A stretch of DNA of 64,000 nucleotides from positions 62,001 through 126,000 of the forward strand of contig JAMLIC010000025.1 in NCBI GenBank assembly GCA_023954375.1, read 5' to 3'. The stretch comes from Planctomycetota bacterium. GTDB lineage: Bacteria > Planctomycetota > J058. Positions 7,686 to 17,075 of this stretch are shown one piece after another. The notes below the pieces were generated by a model. That model saw only the letters and a list, made by a program, of their open reading frames with translations, was not told the DNA's origin and did not search any database. Both the position numbers and the translations under genes were made by a program. How positions within the stretch are numbered: position 1 is the first letter of the stretch; every line of letters starts with the position of its first letter.

Positions 7686-9862
7686 GCTCGCGCCTCGCCC
7701 GCCGGTTCGCCCACCTGTCCGCCGCCGTGGCCGTGGGCGCCATGGCGCTCGTCCTGGCGGGCTTCATGCGGATCTCGTTCGGCCCCGGCCAGCCGCACTT
7801 CTTCTGGGCCGGCGGCGGCCCGGTGACGTTCGTCATCCAGGAGGCCGGCTCCGCCGACGTGACCGACTCGAGCGACCGCGCCGCCGTGCGGCTCGCCTTC
7901 CGCGCCTGGCAGGACCTCGCCGCCTCCTCGATCCGCTTCGTCGAGGACACCGCCGCCGACGCGTCGCGGCGCGACTTCGACGCGACCGACATCCACCTCG
8001 TCCTGTGGGACGAGGACGGCTCGACCGGCCTCTTCCCGCCGGGCTCCTCGATCGTGGCCCTCACGCCGCTCCTGGCGAACATCGGCACCGGGCAGATCCT
8101 CGACGCGGACATCGTCTTCAACGGCGCGCTGCCGTTCTCGACCACCCTCCAGCCCGGGCGGTTCGACGTGCAGGCGGTCGCCACGCACGAGGTCGGCCAC
8201 TTCATCGGCCTCGACCACGCCGGCGGCCCGCTGACCGCCATGCACTCGACGGTCGTCGCGGCCTCGGCGACGCCGCGCGCGCTGTCGCGCGACGAGGAGG
8301 CCGCCGCCACGCACGTCTACCCGGCGCCCGGCGTCGTGCGCGGGCGCATCGTGGGCACCGTGATCGCCCAGGGCGGCGGCGGCCTGCGCTACGCGCAGGT
8401 GGTGGCGATCGATGACGCCACGGGCGAGGTCGCGGCCGCCGCCGTGACCGACGCCGCGGGCAACTACGCGGTCGAGGGGCTCCCCGCCGGGACCTACTCG
8501 CTCTACGTGGAGCCGCTCGACGGCCCGTTCCGCGCCGGCGACACGATCGCCCTGCGCAACGAGACGGCCGACGCCTTCGCCACGACGTGGTACGCGGCCG
8601 GCCCGATCGTCCTCGGCGCGGGCGGCCAGGCGAGCGCCACGTGGGCCGTCTCGCCGACCGTGCACCTGACGATCACCGACTCGAACGGCGCGCGCGTGGC
8701 CAGGGGCAGCGGCGCCACGTTCGACGTCTTCGGCCAGGGCCTGTCGAACGTGGTCTCGGCGCGGGTGACCGGCGCCGGCGTCACGGTGACGCAGTTCCAG
8801 CATCTCGCCGGGCGCCTGCGCGTGACCGTCGCGGCCGATCCGGTCGCCCTGCTCGGCGTGCGCAGCCTGGAGGTCACCGACGCCGACGGCCGCGTGGCGC
8901 TCCTCACCGCCGCCGTCGTCGTCCAGGACCTCGACCCGTCGATCACGCAGGTCTCGCCGACCGTGCTCGACCCCGTCGGCGGCGAGCAGGTGACGATCCA
9001 GGGGACCCGCTTCGTCCAGGGCGCCGCGGTGGTGATCGGCGGCCAGCTGGCGCCGAACGTCGTCCTCATCTCGCCGACGGAGCTGCGCTGCGCGAGCCCG
9101 CCCTCGCCAGGCACGACCGCGCCGGTCGACGTGGTGGTCATCCGCCCCGACGGCCGCGAGGCGCGCGCCGCCGGCGCCGTCCGCTACCGCGCCGACCCGA
9201 AGCCCACGGCCCTCGACCCGGCCCGCGGCCCGCTGGCCGGCGGCTCGTTCCATCGCGTGCTCGGGACGGGCTTCGCGCAGGGCGCCGTCGTCGAGGTCGA
9301 CGGCGCGCTGGCGCAGATCCTGTCGGTCACGTCGACGGCGATCGAGCTGCGGCTGCCGCCCGGCGCGGCGCCCGGCCTGGTCGCGGTCCTCGTGCGGCTG
9401 GGCGACGCCGAGGCGGTGGTCCCGGGCGGGCTGACCTACGTCGACGCGCCGGCGCCGCAGGTGACCTCGCTCGCGCCGCAGACCGGACCGGCGTCGGGCG
9501 GCACGACCGTGACGCTCCTCGGGCAGGACTTCGCGCCCGACGCGGCCGTCACGTTCGGCGGCCTCCCGGCGAGCCACACGGTCGTCGAGGCGGGCGGCTC
9601 GAGGATCGAGGCGGCCAGCCCGGCCCACCCCGCGGGCGGGGCCGAGGTGCGGGTGACCAACCCGTCGACCGGCCTCGTGGGCTTCGCGCCGGCCCTCTTC
9701 TCCTACACGGGGGTGGCCGACGGCGGAGCCCCGCCGCGCCGATCGTCGTCGGGCTGCGCCGTGGCGTCCGCGCCCGGGGGCCCGCTCCCCGCGGCGGCCC
9801 TGGCGCTCGTCGCGCTGGCGCTCGCGCTCGTCCGGCGCCGGAGCCCGCCGGCGCGCGGATGA
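7682..9862 (+). CDS. Secreted matrixin-type zinc protease with IPT/TIG domains and MYXO-CTERM-like tail
   Basis: The product has 726 residues. An N-terminal hydrophobic export segment (about 10-30) is followed by a matrixin-like metalloprotease domain. Its zinc motif HEVGHFIGLDH at residues 169-179 supplies three His and the catalytic Glu, and a Met follows (AMHST, the Met-turn). A carboxypeptidase-regulatory module lies at about 215-285. Three IPT/TIG beta-sandwich repeats follow from about residue 415 to 680, each with a P..G P..GG..V pattern. The tail has Ser-rich sequence, an isolated Cys (SSSGCAVAS), a hydrophobic helix and an Arg-rich end. That is the layout of MYXO-CTERM sorting signals. 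The start overlaps the previous gene and the stop overlaps glnE, both as ATGA. Confidence 0.85.
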   Translation: MSSRLARRFAHLSAAVAVGAMALVLAGFMRISFGPGQPHFFWAGGGPVTFVIQEAGSADVTDSSDRAAVRLAFRAWQDLAASSIRFVEDTAADASRRDFDATDIHLVLWDEDGSTGLFPPGSSIVALTPLLANIGTGQILDADIVFNGALPFSTTLQPGRFDVQAVATHEVGHFIGLDHAGGPLTAMHSTVVAASATPRALSRDEEAAATHVYPAPGVVRGRIVGTVIAQGGGGLRYAQVVAIDDATGEVAAAAVTDAAGNYAVEGLPAGTYSLYVEPLDGPFRAGDTIALRNETADAFATTWYAAGPIVLGAGGQASATWAVSPTVHLTITDSNGARVARGSGATFDVFGQGLSNVVSARVTGAGVTVTQFQHLAGRLRVTVAADPVALLGVRSLEVTDADGRVALLTAAVVVQDLDPSITQVSPTVLDPVGGEQVTIQGTRFVQGAAVVIGGQLAPNVVLISPTELRCASPPSPGTTAPVDVVVIRPDGREARAAGAVRYRADPKPTALDPARGPLAGGSFHRVLGTGFAQGAVVEVDGALAQILSVTSTAIELRLPPGAAPGLVAVLVRLGDAEAVVPGGLTYVDAPAPQVTSLAPQTGPASGGTTVTLLGQDFAPDAAVTFGGLPASHTVVEAGGSRIEAASPAHPAGGAEVRVTNPSTGLVGFAPALFSYTGVADGGAPPRRSSSGCAVASAPGGPLPAAALALVALALALVRRRSPPARG

Positions 9863-12730
9863 CCGCCGGCCCGCTCGCGGGCCTCCCGCCGGCGCTCCTG
9901 GCCGCGCTCGACCAGGCCCTCGCCGCCGCCGCCGACCCGGCGCGCGCGCGCGCCGGGCTCGAGCAGGTGCTCGAGCGCGACCCCGACCCGCGGGCGCTCC
10001 TCGCCGGGCTCGTCGAGGGCGGCGCGCTCGCCCCGGCGCTGGCGCTCCTCGGCCTCGGCGGCGCGCCGGTCGAGGCGCTGACGAGCGAGCCCCGCGACCT
10101 CCTGCTCCTGGGCGCGCCGCCCGGGGACCTCGGCCCCGACGACCTCGCGGGCGGGCTCGACGACCTGCGCGCCGTGCGCCGGCGCTCGACCCTGCGCGTG
10201 GCGGCGCGCGAGCTCGCGGGCGACCTGGGGGCGGCGCAGGCGGCGCGCCTCCTGTCGCGGGCGGCCGACGCGCTGATCGACGCGGCGCTGGGGCACGCCC
10301 GGCGCCAGGTCGCCGCCCGCCATCCCCGGGCGGCTGACCTGCGCCTCGTCGTCCTCGCGCTGGGCAAGCTCGGCGGCGAGGAGCTCAACTACTCGAGCGA
10401 CGTCGACCTGGTGCTCGTCCGCGGCGACGGCGAGCCCGAGGAGGCGGCCACGGCCCTCGGGCGCGCCCTCGTCGCCGCGCTCCAGGCGAGCCCGGCGCAG
10501 GGCCGCCTCTACCGGGTGGACCTGCGCCTGCGCCCCTACGGGCAGTCGGGCGCCCTGGCGCCGACGGCGAGCGCGCTCGTCGACTACTACCTGCAGCACG
10601 GGCGCACGTGGGAGCGGCAGGCGCTCGTCAAGGCGCGCCCGTGCGCGGGCGACCTGGCGCTCGGGGCCGAGGTGCTGGCGCGCCTGGCGCCGTGGCTGTG
10701 GCGCGACGCGCTCGACGCGCGGGCGATCCGCGAGATCGTCGAGCTGCGCGACCGGATGACCCGGCGCGCCGACGCGGCCGCCCGCGAGGGCGACGACGAG
10801 GGCGAGCGCGACGTGAAGGTCGGGCGCGGGGGCCTGCGCGACGTCGAGTTCACGGCGCAGTTCCTGCAGCTCCTCCACGGCGGGCGCGACCCGTCGCTCC
10901 GCGTGACCGGCACGCTCGAGGCGCTGCGCCGCCTCGAGGCGGCGCGGCTCCTGAGCCCGCGCGAGGCGGAGGAGCTGGGCGAGAGCTACCGCTTCGTGCG
11001 GCGCCTCGAGCACCTCCTGCAGCTCGTCCACGACCGCGAGCTCACCCGGCTGCCGACGGGGGCCGGGCTCGAGCCGCTGGCCCGAGGCCTGCGCCTGGCG
11101 CCGGCCGCGCTCGAGGCGCGCTTCGCCGAGCGCCGCGCCGCCGCGCGGCGTCCTCGACCGGCTGCTGCGCGCGCCGTTCGAGGGCGAGGCCGACGCGCCC
11201 GCGGCGGCCGTGCAGGACCTGCTGCTGGCCGGGCGCGCCGCGCCCGGCCAGGCCGAGGCGCTCCTCGGCGGCTTCCGCGACCCGGCGGCCGCCTGGCGTC
11301 ACCTCGACGCGCTGGCCCGCGAGCGCTCGTCGTTCCTGGCCCCGTCGGGCCGCGCGCGCACGCTCCTCGCCGGGCTGGCCCCGCGCCTCCTCGCCGCCCT
11401 CCTCCGCTGCCCCGACCCGGACCGGGCGCTCCAGAACCTCGAGCGGGCCACCTCCAACCTCGGCGCCAAGGCGACCGTCTACGAGCTCATGGCCCAGGAC
11501 CCCGACGCGCTGGGGCTGTTCGTGAGCCTGGCCGCGGGCAGCGACGCGCTCACCGAGACGCTCGCCCTGCACCCCGGCGTCCTCGACGAGGTGATCGACC
11601 GGCTGCTCACGCGGACGCCGTCGACCGCCGCCGAGGTCGAGGCCGAGGCGGCCGCGATCCTCGAGGTGGCCCCCGACCCCGGGGCGGCCGAGGGCCCCCT
11701 GCGCGAGCTGCGGGCGCTGCACCTCCTGCTCGCCGGCATGCTCGACCTCGGCGGCCGGGCCAACGTGCAGAACACCGGCCGCGCCCTGGCCGAGCTCGCC
11801 GAGGGGCTCCTGCGCGCGCTCCTGGCGCGGGCGGCGCGCGACGCCGCGCGCCGCCGCGGCGGGCTGCCGCCGGGCGGGCTGTGCCTCCTCGCGCTCGGCA
11901 AGCTCGGCGCGCGCGAGCTCGCCTACGCCAGCGACCTCGACCTGATCGCGCTCCACGCCGACCACGACCCCGGGGCCGCCGAGGCGTGGGCCGAGGTCGT
12001 GCAGGGGCTCGTGGCCTGGTCGCAGGGGGCCCCCTCCCCCGAGGGCGCCTTCCTGGCGCTCGACCTGCGCCTGCGCCCCGACGGGAGCAAGGGCCCGCTC
12101 TCGGCCCAGGTCGAGGCCGCCCTGGCCTACTGGGGCGGCGAGGGGGCGCGGCACTTCGAGCGGCTCGCCCTGCAGAAGGCCCGCGTCGTCGCGGGCGACC
12201 CGGCCCTCGGCGCGCGCGTCGAGCGCGCGCTCGCGGCGACGCTCTACGAGCGCGCCTACGCGGCGGACCTGTGGGACGAGGTCGAGACCATGCGCGCGCG
12301 GCAGGTCGACGCGGCGGCCCGGGACGACCTCAAGCGGGGGCCGGGCGGGCTGTCGGACGTGGAGCTCCTGGCGAGCGCCCTCGCCTTGCGGCACGGCGGC
12401 GCGGCGCCGGCCCTGCGCACGCCCAGCACGGTGCGCCTGCTCGAGGCGGCGGCGCAGGCGCGCCTGCTCGAGCCCGGCGAGCATCGCGACCTGCGGACGG
12501 CGTACGGCCTCCTGCGCCGGCTCGAGCTGCGCCTGCGCGTCCGCGCGTGGCAGCCCCGGGCCGTCCTGCCCGCCGGGGCGGCCCTGCGCGAGCTGGCGCT
12601 GGGGCTCGGCTACGTCGACGCGGCGCCGGGCCAGGCCGAGCGGGTCTTCGTGCAGGAGGTCGAGTTCCACCGCCGGCGGACGCGGCAGGTCTTCGAGGCG
12701 GTCCTCGCGCGAGAGCGCGCCCGCGGCTGA
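9859..12730 (+). CDS. glnE: Bifunctional glutamine synthetase adenylyltransferase/adenylyl-removing enzyme, interrupted by a frameshift
   Basis: GlnE adds and removes AMP on glutamine synthetase to set ammonium assimilation. The N-terminal half carries the first nucleotidyltransferase motif (LGKLGGEELNYSSDVDL, about residue 168). The C-terminal half carries the second (LGKLGARELAYASDLDL, about residue 677). GRGGLRDVEF and GPGGLSDVEL follow the respective motifs. The two halves are in different frames. The first frame reads well to RFAERRAAAR, and the second takes up at GVLDRLLRAPFEGE, so one base too many is present near 11,140-11,152 within a GCC/GCG-rich run. Joined, the protein is about 956 residues, normal for the family. 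The start overlaps the preceding stop (ATGA). The break is either an assembly error or a recent mutation. Confidence 0.88.
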
Positions 12731-12766
12731 CGGCGCGCGGCGGTGGCGAGCCGTGGCCTCACCGGG

Positions 12767-12772
12767 TACGCT
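12767..12772 (+). promoter_or_regulatory. -10 element TACGCT
   Basis: TACGCT lies 26 nt before the GTG at 12799, in the short gap after glnE. It matches the window's TAnnnT pattern. Confidence 0.4.
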
Positions 12773-12798
12773 CGCCCCCCGCATCCAGGGAGGCACCC

Positions 12799-13578
12799 GT
12801 GGCCACACCGAACGATCCGCCGCGCCCCCCCGCTCCCGGCCAGCGACCGGGCGGGCGGCCCGCCCCCGCGGGCGCTCGCGCCGGAGGGCCGATGGGCGAC
12901 TGGAAGCGGCACATGCTGGTGCGCGTGGGCGCCCCGCCGGTCGACCTCAAGCCGGGCGCGTCGCTCGTCATCGGCCGCTCCGAGGAGGCGGACCTCTCGG
13001 TGCCGTCGAACCGCGTGTCGCGGCGCCACGCCGAGCTCTACTGGAAGGACGGGCGCCCCTGGATCAAGGACCTCGGCTCGCAGAACGGCACCCAGGTCAA
13101 CGGCAAGCGGATCCAGGACCACCGGCTCGAGGACAACGACGAGGTGTCGGTCGGGCCGTTCCTCTGCACCTACCGGTGCATGAGCGGCGTCGGGAGCGTG
13201 GGCAAGGCCGCCGCCGCCGCCGACACCAACGCCCTCACGCAGCCCATGCTGGCCGACGCCATGGCCGGCCGCCTGGACCTCGTGAACCTGTTCGAGCTCC
13301 TGCAGACGCTCGAGTTCAACCAGAAGACCGGCACGCTCGAGGTCTTCGGCACCGACGGCCACGACGGCCGGGTCGTGGTCAAGGACGGCACGCCGATCTT
13401 CGCCCGCACCGAGTCGCGGACGGGCGACGAGGCGATCATCGAGCTCGTCGGCTGCAAGGAGGGCCAGTTCAGCTTCTCGCCGGCCCTCGACGAGGACGAG
13501 CGCAACGTGCAGCGGCCGATGACGAGCATCCTGCTCGAGGCCGGGCGGCGCATGGACGAGGCGGGCGGGGCCGGCTAA
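12799..13578 (+). CDS. FHA domain protein with C-terminal DUF4388 (PatA-type) domain
   Basis: The GTG at 12799 follows AGGGAGG at 5 bases, giving 259 residues; an in-frame ATG at 12892 is an alternative. After a Pro/Ala/Gly-rich N-terminus of about 30 residues comes an FHA domain (about 35-115) with the phosphothreonine-binding signatures GRSEEADL, SRRHAEL and GSQNGTQVNG. Residues about 150-250 are a DUF4388 domain (LVNLFELLQTLEFNQKTGTL), found in PatA-like and gliding-related regulators. The protein should bind phosphorylated partners in the cytoplasm. The Ser/Thr kinase encoded directly downstream is the natural candidate partner. Confidence 0.85.
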   Translation: MATPNDPPRPPAPGQRPGGRPAPAGARAGGPMGDWKRHMLVRVGAPPVDLKPGASLVIGRSEEADLSVPSNRVSRRHAELYWKDGRPWIKDLGSQNGTQVNGKRIQDHRLEDNDEVSVGPFLCTYRCMSGVGSVGKAAAAADTNALTQPMLADAMAGRLDLVNLFELLQTLEFNQKTGTLEVFGTDGHDGRVVVKDGTPIFARTESRTGDEAIIELVGCKEGQFSFSPALDEDERNVQRPMTSILLEAGRRMDEAGGAG

Positions 13579-13628
13579 CGCCTCCCGTCCTCCTCCGGCC
13601 GGGGCTTCAGCCGCGGGCCCGTCTCGTT

Positions 13629-13634
13629 TAGACT
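13629..13634 (+). promoter_or_regulatory. -10 element TAGACT
   Basis: TAGACT followed by CTCACC lies 45 nt before the ATG at 13680. It is identical to the boxes at 682 and 20827. Confidence 0.45.
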
Positions 13635-13679
13635 CTCACCCGCGCGTGGCGGGGAGCGCGCGCCGCGGGCGGAGGCGAG

Positions 13680-16154
13680 ATGTCGGCGGAGAGCACGCGC
13701 CCTGACGACCCGATCGCCGTGGGGCGGCGCGCCGTCGCGCTGGGGCTCCTGAGCGACGAGCAGGCGCGCGCGGCGCTCGAGCGCTACCGCCGGCAGGGCG
13801 GGGCGACGCCGAGCAGCTTCGCCGCCTTCCTCATGGACTCGGGCATGGTCACCCCGGAGCAGGGGACGCACCTGAGCCAGGTCGGCACGCAGGCCGGCGG
13901 CCTGGATGGGGCGGCGAGCTCGTCCGACCTCGACCGCACGTTCATCGAGGGGGGCGACGACGAGGGCGACCCCGACGACCCCCTGATCGGGGCCCACTTC
14001 AGCGGCTGCGTCGTGCAGAAGAAGCTCGGCCAGGGCGGCATGGGGTCCGTCTACCTGGCCCGGCGCGACGCCGACGGCCTGCAGGTGGTGATCAAGTTCC
14101 TCGCCTCGGAGCAGGCGACCAACAAGACGTGGCGCGGGCGCTTCGGGCGCGAGGCGCGCGTCATGGAGCACATCAAGCACCCGAACATCGTCGAGCTCTA
14201 CTCCGTCGACACCGACTCCGACCGCCCGCACATCGTCATGGAGTTCGTCGACGGCGAGCCGCTCGACCAGGGGCTCGCGCGCCGCGGCGTCTTCGAGCCG
14301 CTCGAGGCGGCCCGCATCGCGCACGACGCGGCGCTCGGGCTCGCCGAGGCGCACAAGAACGGCGTCATCCACCGCGACATCAAGCCGGCCAACCTGCTCC
14401 TCACCTGGAAGGGGGAGGTGAAGGTCCTCGACTTCGGGCTGGCCAAGAGCGTCTCCGCCGACGACGGGCTGTCGATGCCCGGGCAGGTCCTGGGCACCCC
14501 GCACTACATGGCGCCCGAGCAGTGGGGCGACCACCAGGTCGACCCGCGCTGCGACGTCTTCTCGCTCGGGGCCACGCTCTACCACCTCGTCACCGGGCAG
14601 CTCCCGTTCCCCGGCCACAACGCGCAGGCGATCTCGCGCCTGATCGCCGAGGGGCAGTTCGTGCGCCCGCGCGCGCTCGTGCCCGGCGTGCCGGAGGACC
14701 TCGAGCTGGTGATCCTGCGCATGATGGAGGTCGAGCGGCGCTTCCGCTACGGCAGCGCCGCCCTCTGCGCGCAGGAGCTGGAGAAGGTCCTCAACGGGAT
14801 CGCCGTCGAGGTGCCGGGCCTGGTCGAGCCGGGCGGCGCGCGGCATCCGATCATCGGCCGCGTGGTGACGATCGGGCGCGACCCGACGAGCACGATCGTG
14901 ATCAACGACCCGTCCGTGTCGCGGCAGCACGCGCAGATCGAGCGCGGGAAGACGGGGTTCATCCTGCGCGACCTCGGGAGCACCTACGGCTCGTTCGTGG
15001 CCGAGATGCGCGTCAAGGACGTGGTGATCAAGGACGGCGACCCGCTCCGCCTGGGCAAGGTGTCGCTCGTGTTCCGCGACGGCGGCCTCGGGGCGGTGTT
15101 CTCGGCGGCGACGAAGAAGATCAAGGCCGACCGGCTGCGCGCCGGGAACGTCCCCGAGCCGGTCCTGCGCGGGCTCGTCGAGGAGGGCGACAAGCGCACC
15201 GTCCTGACCCTGCTCGAGCAGCTCGCCGCCGACGACGTGACCCTGCGCGTGAGCGTGGCGCGCCGCGTCCTGCGCAACGCGCTCGACGGGGACACGGCCG
15301 AGGCGATCGCCGGCAAGATGGAGGCGCGCCTGCGGCGCGCGCGCGCGACCGTCCCCATGCGCCTGTTCTCGCTCACCCACGAGAACCTGGGCGACGACGC
15401 CGAGGCCTGGCTCGCCTGGTGGGACAACGCGCAGGACCGCTACCCCGGGCAGCTCGCCCCCCGCCAGCCGCGGCCGAAGGCGCGCCTGGTCGTGCGCGGG
15501 CCGGGCGGCGAGCGGACGGTCGAGCTCGAGGACAAGGCGGTGCTCACCGTGGGGCGCGACGAGAAGAGCCAGGTGCTCCTCGACGACCGCTCGGTGTCGC
15601 GCCTGCACGCCACGCTGATCCGCTTCCACCAGCGCGTCGTCGTGCGCGACGAGGGCAGCCGGTTCGGCACGCTGCGCAACGGCAACCGCCTGCGCCTGGC
15701 CTTCCTCTGCCCCGACGACGTGCTCGTCATGGGCAAGGTCGAGCTGCGCTTCGAGACCGATGCCCCGAGCCCGTCGGCGACCATGGGCGACGACGACGAC
15801 GTGCACGTCGTCGAGGAGGAGGCGTTCCTCGCCCTCGAGGAGGCGGCGCACCCGTGCATCGCGCAGGCGCTCGTGCGCTTCCTAGAGGAGGAGGCGGCGA
15901 CCAGCGAGTGGGTCCTGCGGGAGGCCCGGCGGCTGTTCGACGGCGACCCCGACCGCGGGACGAAGCTCGCGGGCCGGGTCATGCGCGCCTACGGGCGCCA
16001 CGCGCAGCGGGCGCGCGACCTCCTGCCGAAGCTCCTCGGGGCGGAGGCCGCCGACCCGGCGGGCTGGCGCGCGCTGCTCGAGGCGCGCGACGAGGACCTC
16101 CCGCCGCAGGTGCTCCCCCGCGGCTGGTTCCCGGGGCCCGGGGCCGGGGCGTGA
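13680..16154 (+). CDS. Ser/Thr protein kinase with two FHA domains
   Basis: The product has 824 residues, and the ATG is preceded by GGAGG. The N-terminal 100 residues are helical and acidic (AVALGLLSDEQARAALERYR). The kinase domain spans about 105-370, with GQGGMGSVYLA (P-loop), VVIKFL (Lys), HRDIKPANLLL (catalytic Asp), DFGLAKS (Mg) and MAPEQW. FHA domain 1 lies at about 390-460 (GRDPTSTIVI, SRQHAQI, GSTYGSF) and FHA domain 2 at about 605-695 (GRDEKSQVLL, SRLHATL, GSRFGT). An all-helical segment separates them and another follows at the C-terminus. No membrane segment is seen, so it is cytoplasmic. The two FHA modules suggest that it recruits its own phosphorylated substrates, including the neighbouring FHA protein. 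It overlaps the next start (GTGA). Confidence 0.9.
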   Translation: MSAESTRPDDPIAVGRRAVALGLLSDEQARAALERYRRQGGATPSSFAAFLMDSGMVTPEQGTHLSQVGTQAGGLDGAASSSDLDRTFIEGGDDEGDPDDPLIGAHFSGCVVQKKLGQGGMGSVYLARRDADGLQVVIKFLASEQATNKTWRGRFGREARVMEHIKHPNIVELYSVDTDSDRPHIVMEFVDGEPLDQGLARRGVFEPLEAARIAHDAALGLAEAHKNGVIHRDIKPANLLLTWKGEVKVLDFGLAKSVSADDGLSMPGQVLGTPHYMAPEQWGDHQVDPRCDVFSLGATLYHLVTGQLPFPGHNAQAISRLIAEGQFVRPRALVPGVPEDLELVILRMMEVERRFRYGSAALCAQELEKVLNGIAVEVPGLVEPGGARHPIIGRVVTIGRDPTSTIVINDPSVSRQHAQIERGKTGFILRDLGSTYGSFVAEMRVKDVVIKDGDPLRLGKVSLVFRDGGLGAVFSAATKKIKADRLRAGNVPEPVLRGLVEEGDKRTVLTLLEQLAADDVTLRVSVARRVLRNALDGDTAEAIAGKMEARLRRARATVPMRLFSLTHENLGDDAEAWLAWWDNAQDRYPGQLAPRQPRPKARLVVRGPGGERTVELEDKAVLTVGRDEKSQVLLDDRSVSRLHATLIRFHQRVVVRDEGSRFGTLRNGNRLRLAFLCPDDVLVMGKVELRFETDAPSPSATMGDDDDVHVVEEEAFLALEEAAHPCIAQALVRFLEEEAATSEWVLREARRLFDGDPDRGTKLAGRVMRAYGRHAQRARDLLPKLLGAEAADPAGWRALLEARDEDLPPQVLPRGWFPGPGAGA

Positions 16155-16816
16155 CCCCCGCGACGGCGGCCGCCACCGCCGCCTTCGTCCGGGTCGAGGA
16201 GGTGCTCCTCCCGCCGCGCGACCTGTCGGCCGCGCTCTACGTGGCCGCGCGCGCGCCCGGGGTCGTGGGCCGCCTCGGCCGGGTCGGGGCGCTGGCGGCG
16301 GCCCTCCCGGCCCTCGGCCTGGCGTCGCGCGCCGACCGGCGGCTCGGGCGGCGGCTGGGGCTCCTCGGCTGCGCGGGGCTCGGCCGCGACCGCGTGGAGG
16401 TCCTCCTGCGCGAGCACGCCGAGCGGGACCTCGCGGGCCTCGCGCCGCGGGCGCGCGGGCTCGAGGTCCTCGAGCGCGCCCGCCGCGACGGGCACCGCGT
16501 CGTCCTGGTCACCTCGGCGCTCGCCCCGGCGCTCGCCCCGCTGTCGGCGAGGCTCGGGGCCGACGCGCTCGTCGGTGACGACCTCGAGTACCGCGACGGC
16601 GTCGCCACGGGGAAGGTCGTCGCGGGCCGGCGCGGGGCGTGGCTCGAGGACCTGGCCCGCCGCGAGGGGCTGTCGCTCGCGGGCTCGTACGCCTACGGGT
16701 GCGACGCCGAGGACGAGCCCATGCTCCGCGCGGTCGGCTTCCCCTGCGCCGTGAACCCGGACCTGCGGCTGCGGCGCGTCGCCGAGCGCGAGCGCTGGCC
16801 GGTCCTCGGCTGGTGA
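16151..16816 (+). CDS. HAD-IB/SerB-like protein with degenerate active site
   Basis: The product has 221 residues and starts at a GTG that overlaps the kinase stop. The fold reads as a SerB-type haloacid dehalogenase: motif II is present (VVLVTSALAP), the cap-to-core segment is GDDLEYRDGVATGKV, and motif IV is YGCDAEDEPML, followed by CAVNPDLRLRRVA. The N-terminal DxDGT nucleophile motif, however, is replaced. Where FFDxDGTLL is expected the sequence reads FVRVEEVLL, so both catalytic aspartates are lost (Arg and Glu instead). Because the alignment continues cleanly on both sides, a frameshift does not explain it. The protein is probably a non-catalytic binding or regulatory relative. Its coupling to the kinase suggests a role in the same pathway. 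Confidence 0.7.
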   Translation: MTPATAAATAAFVRVEEVLLPPRDLSAALYVAARAPGVVGRLGRVGALAAALPALGLASRADRRLGRRLGLLGCAGLGRDRVEVLLREHAERDLAGLAPRARGLEVLERARRDGHRVVLVTSALAPALAPLSARLGADALVGDDLEYRDGVATGKVVAGRRGAWLEDLARREGLSLAGSYAYGCDAEDEPMLRAVGFPCAVNPDLRLRRVAERERWPVLGW

Positions 16817-17075
16817 CCTGTGATGAGTGATGCGCTCGCGAGGGGGGCGCGATCGGCGTGAGTGCCCGGGCAACGGTGTTCGGCCCGCTCCGCGCCTCCC
16901 ATACGCTGCGCTCTGGCGGGTCGAGTACGAGCGGCGGAACGAAGAGTTCTCAGGCTCTCTGGAGCCCAGGGTTGATCCCTGGGTACGGACGGTGCCATCG
17001 CCGCGTACCCCGACGTTTGGAGGGGCGCGGCGGCCTGGTTAACGTCGAACTCGCCGGCGCGGAGAGGCCGGCGGG
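16817..17075. other. Intergenic region with hairpin and promoter candidate
   Basis: No gene is visible. A 7-bp stem (CCCAGGG at 16965-16971 with CCCTGGG at 16977-16983, 5-base loop) may end the kinase/HAD transcript. TAACGT at 17040-17045, 30 nt before the ATG at 17076, is the likely -10 element of the receiver gene. Confidence 0.4.

Noticed and set aside
11130..11160. Programmed ribosomal frameshift in glnE
   Set aside because: No slippery heptamer or downstream pseudoknot is evident, and GlnE is not known to use frameshifting.
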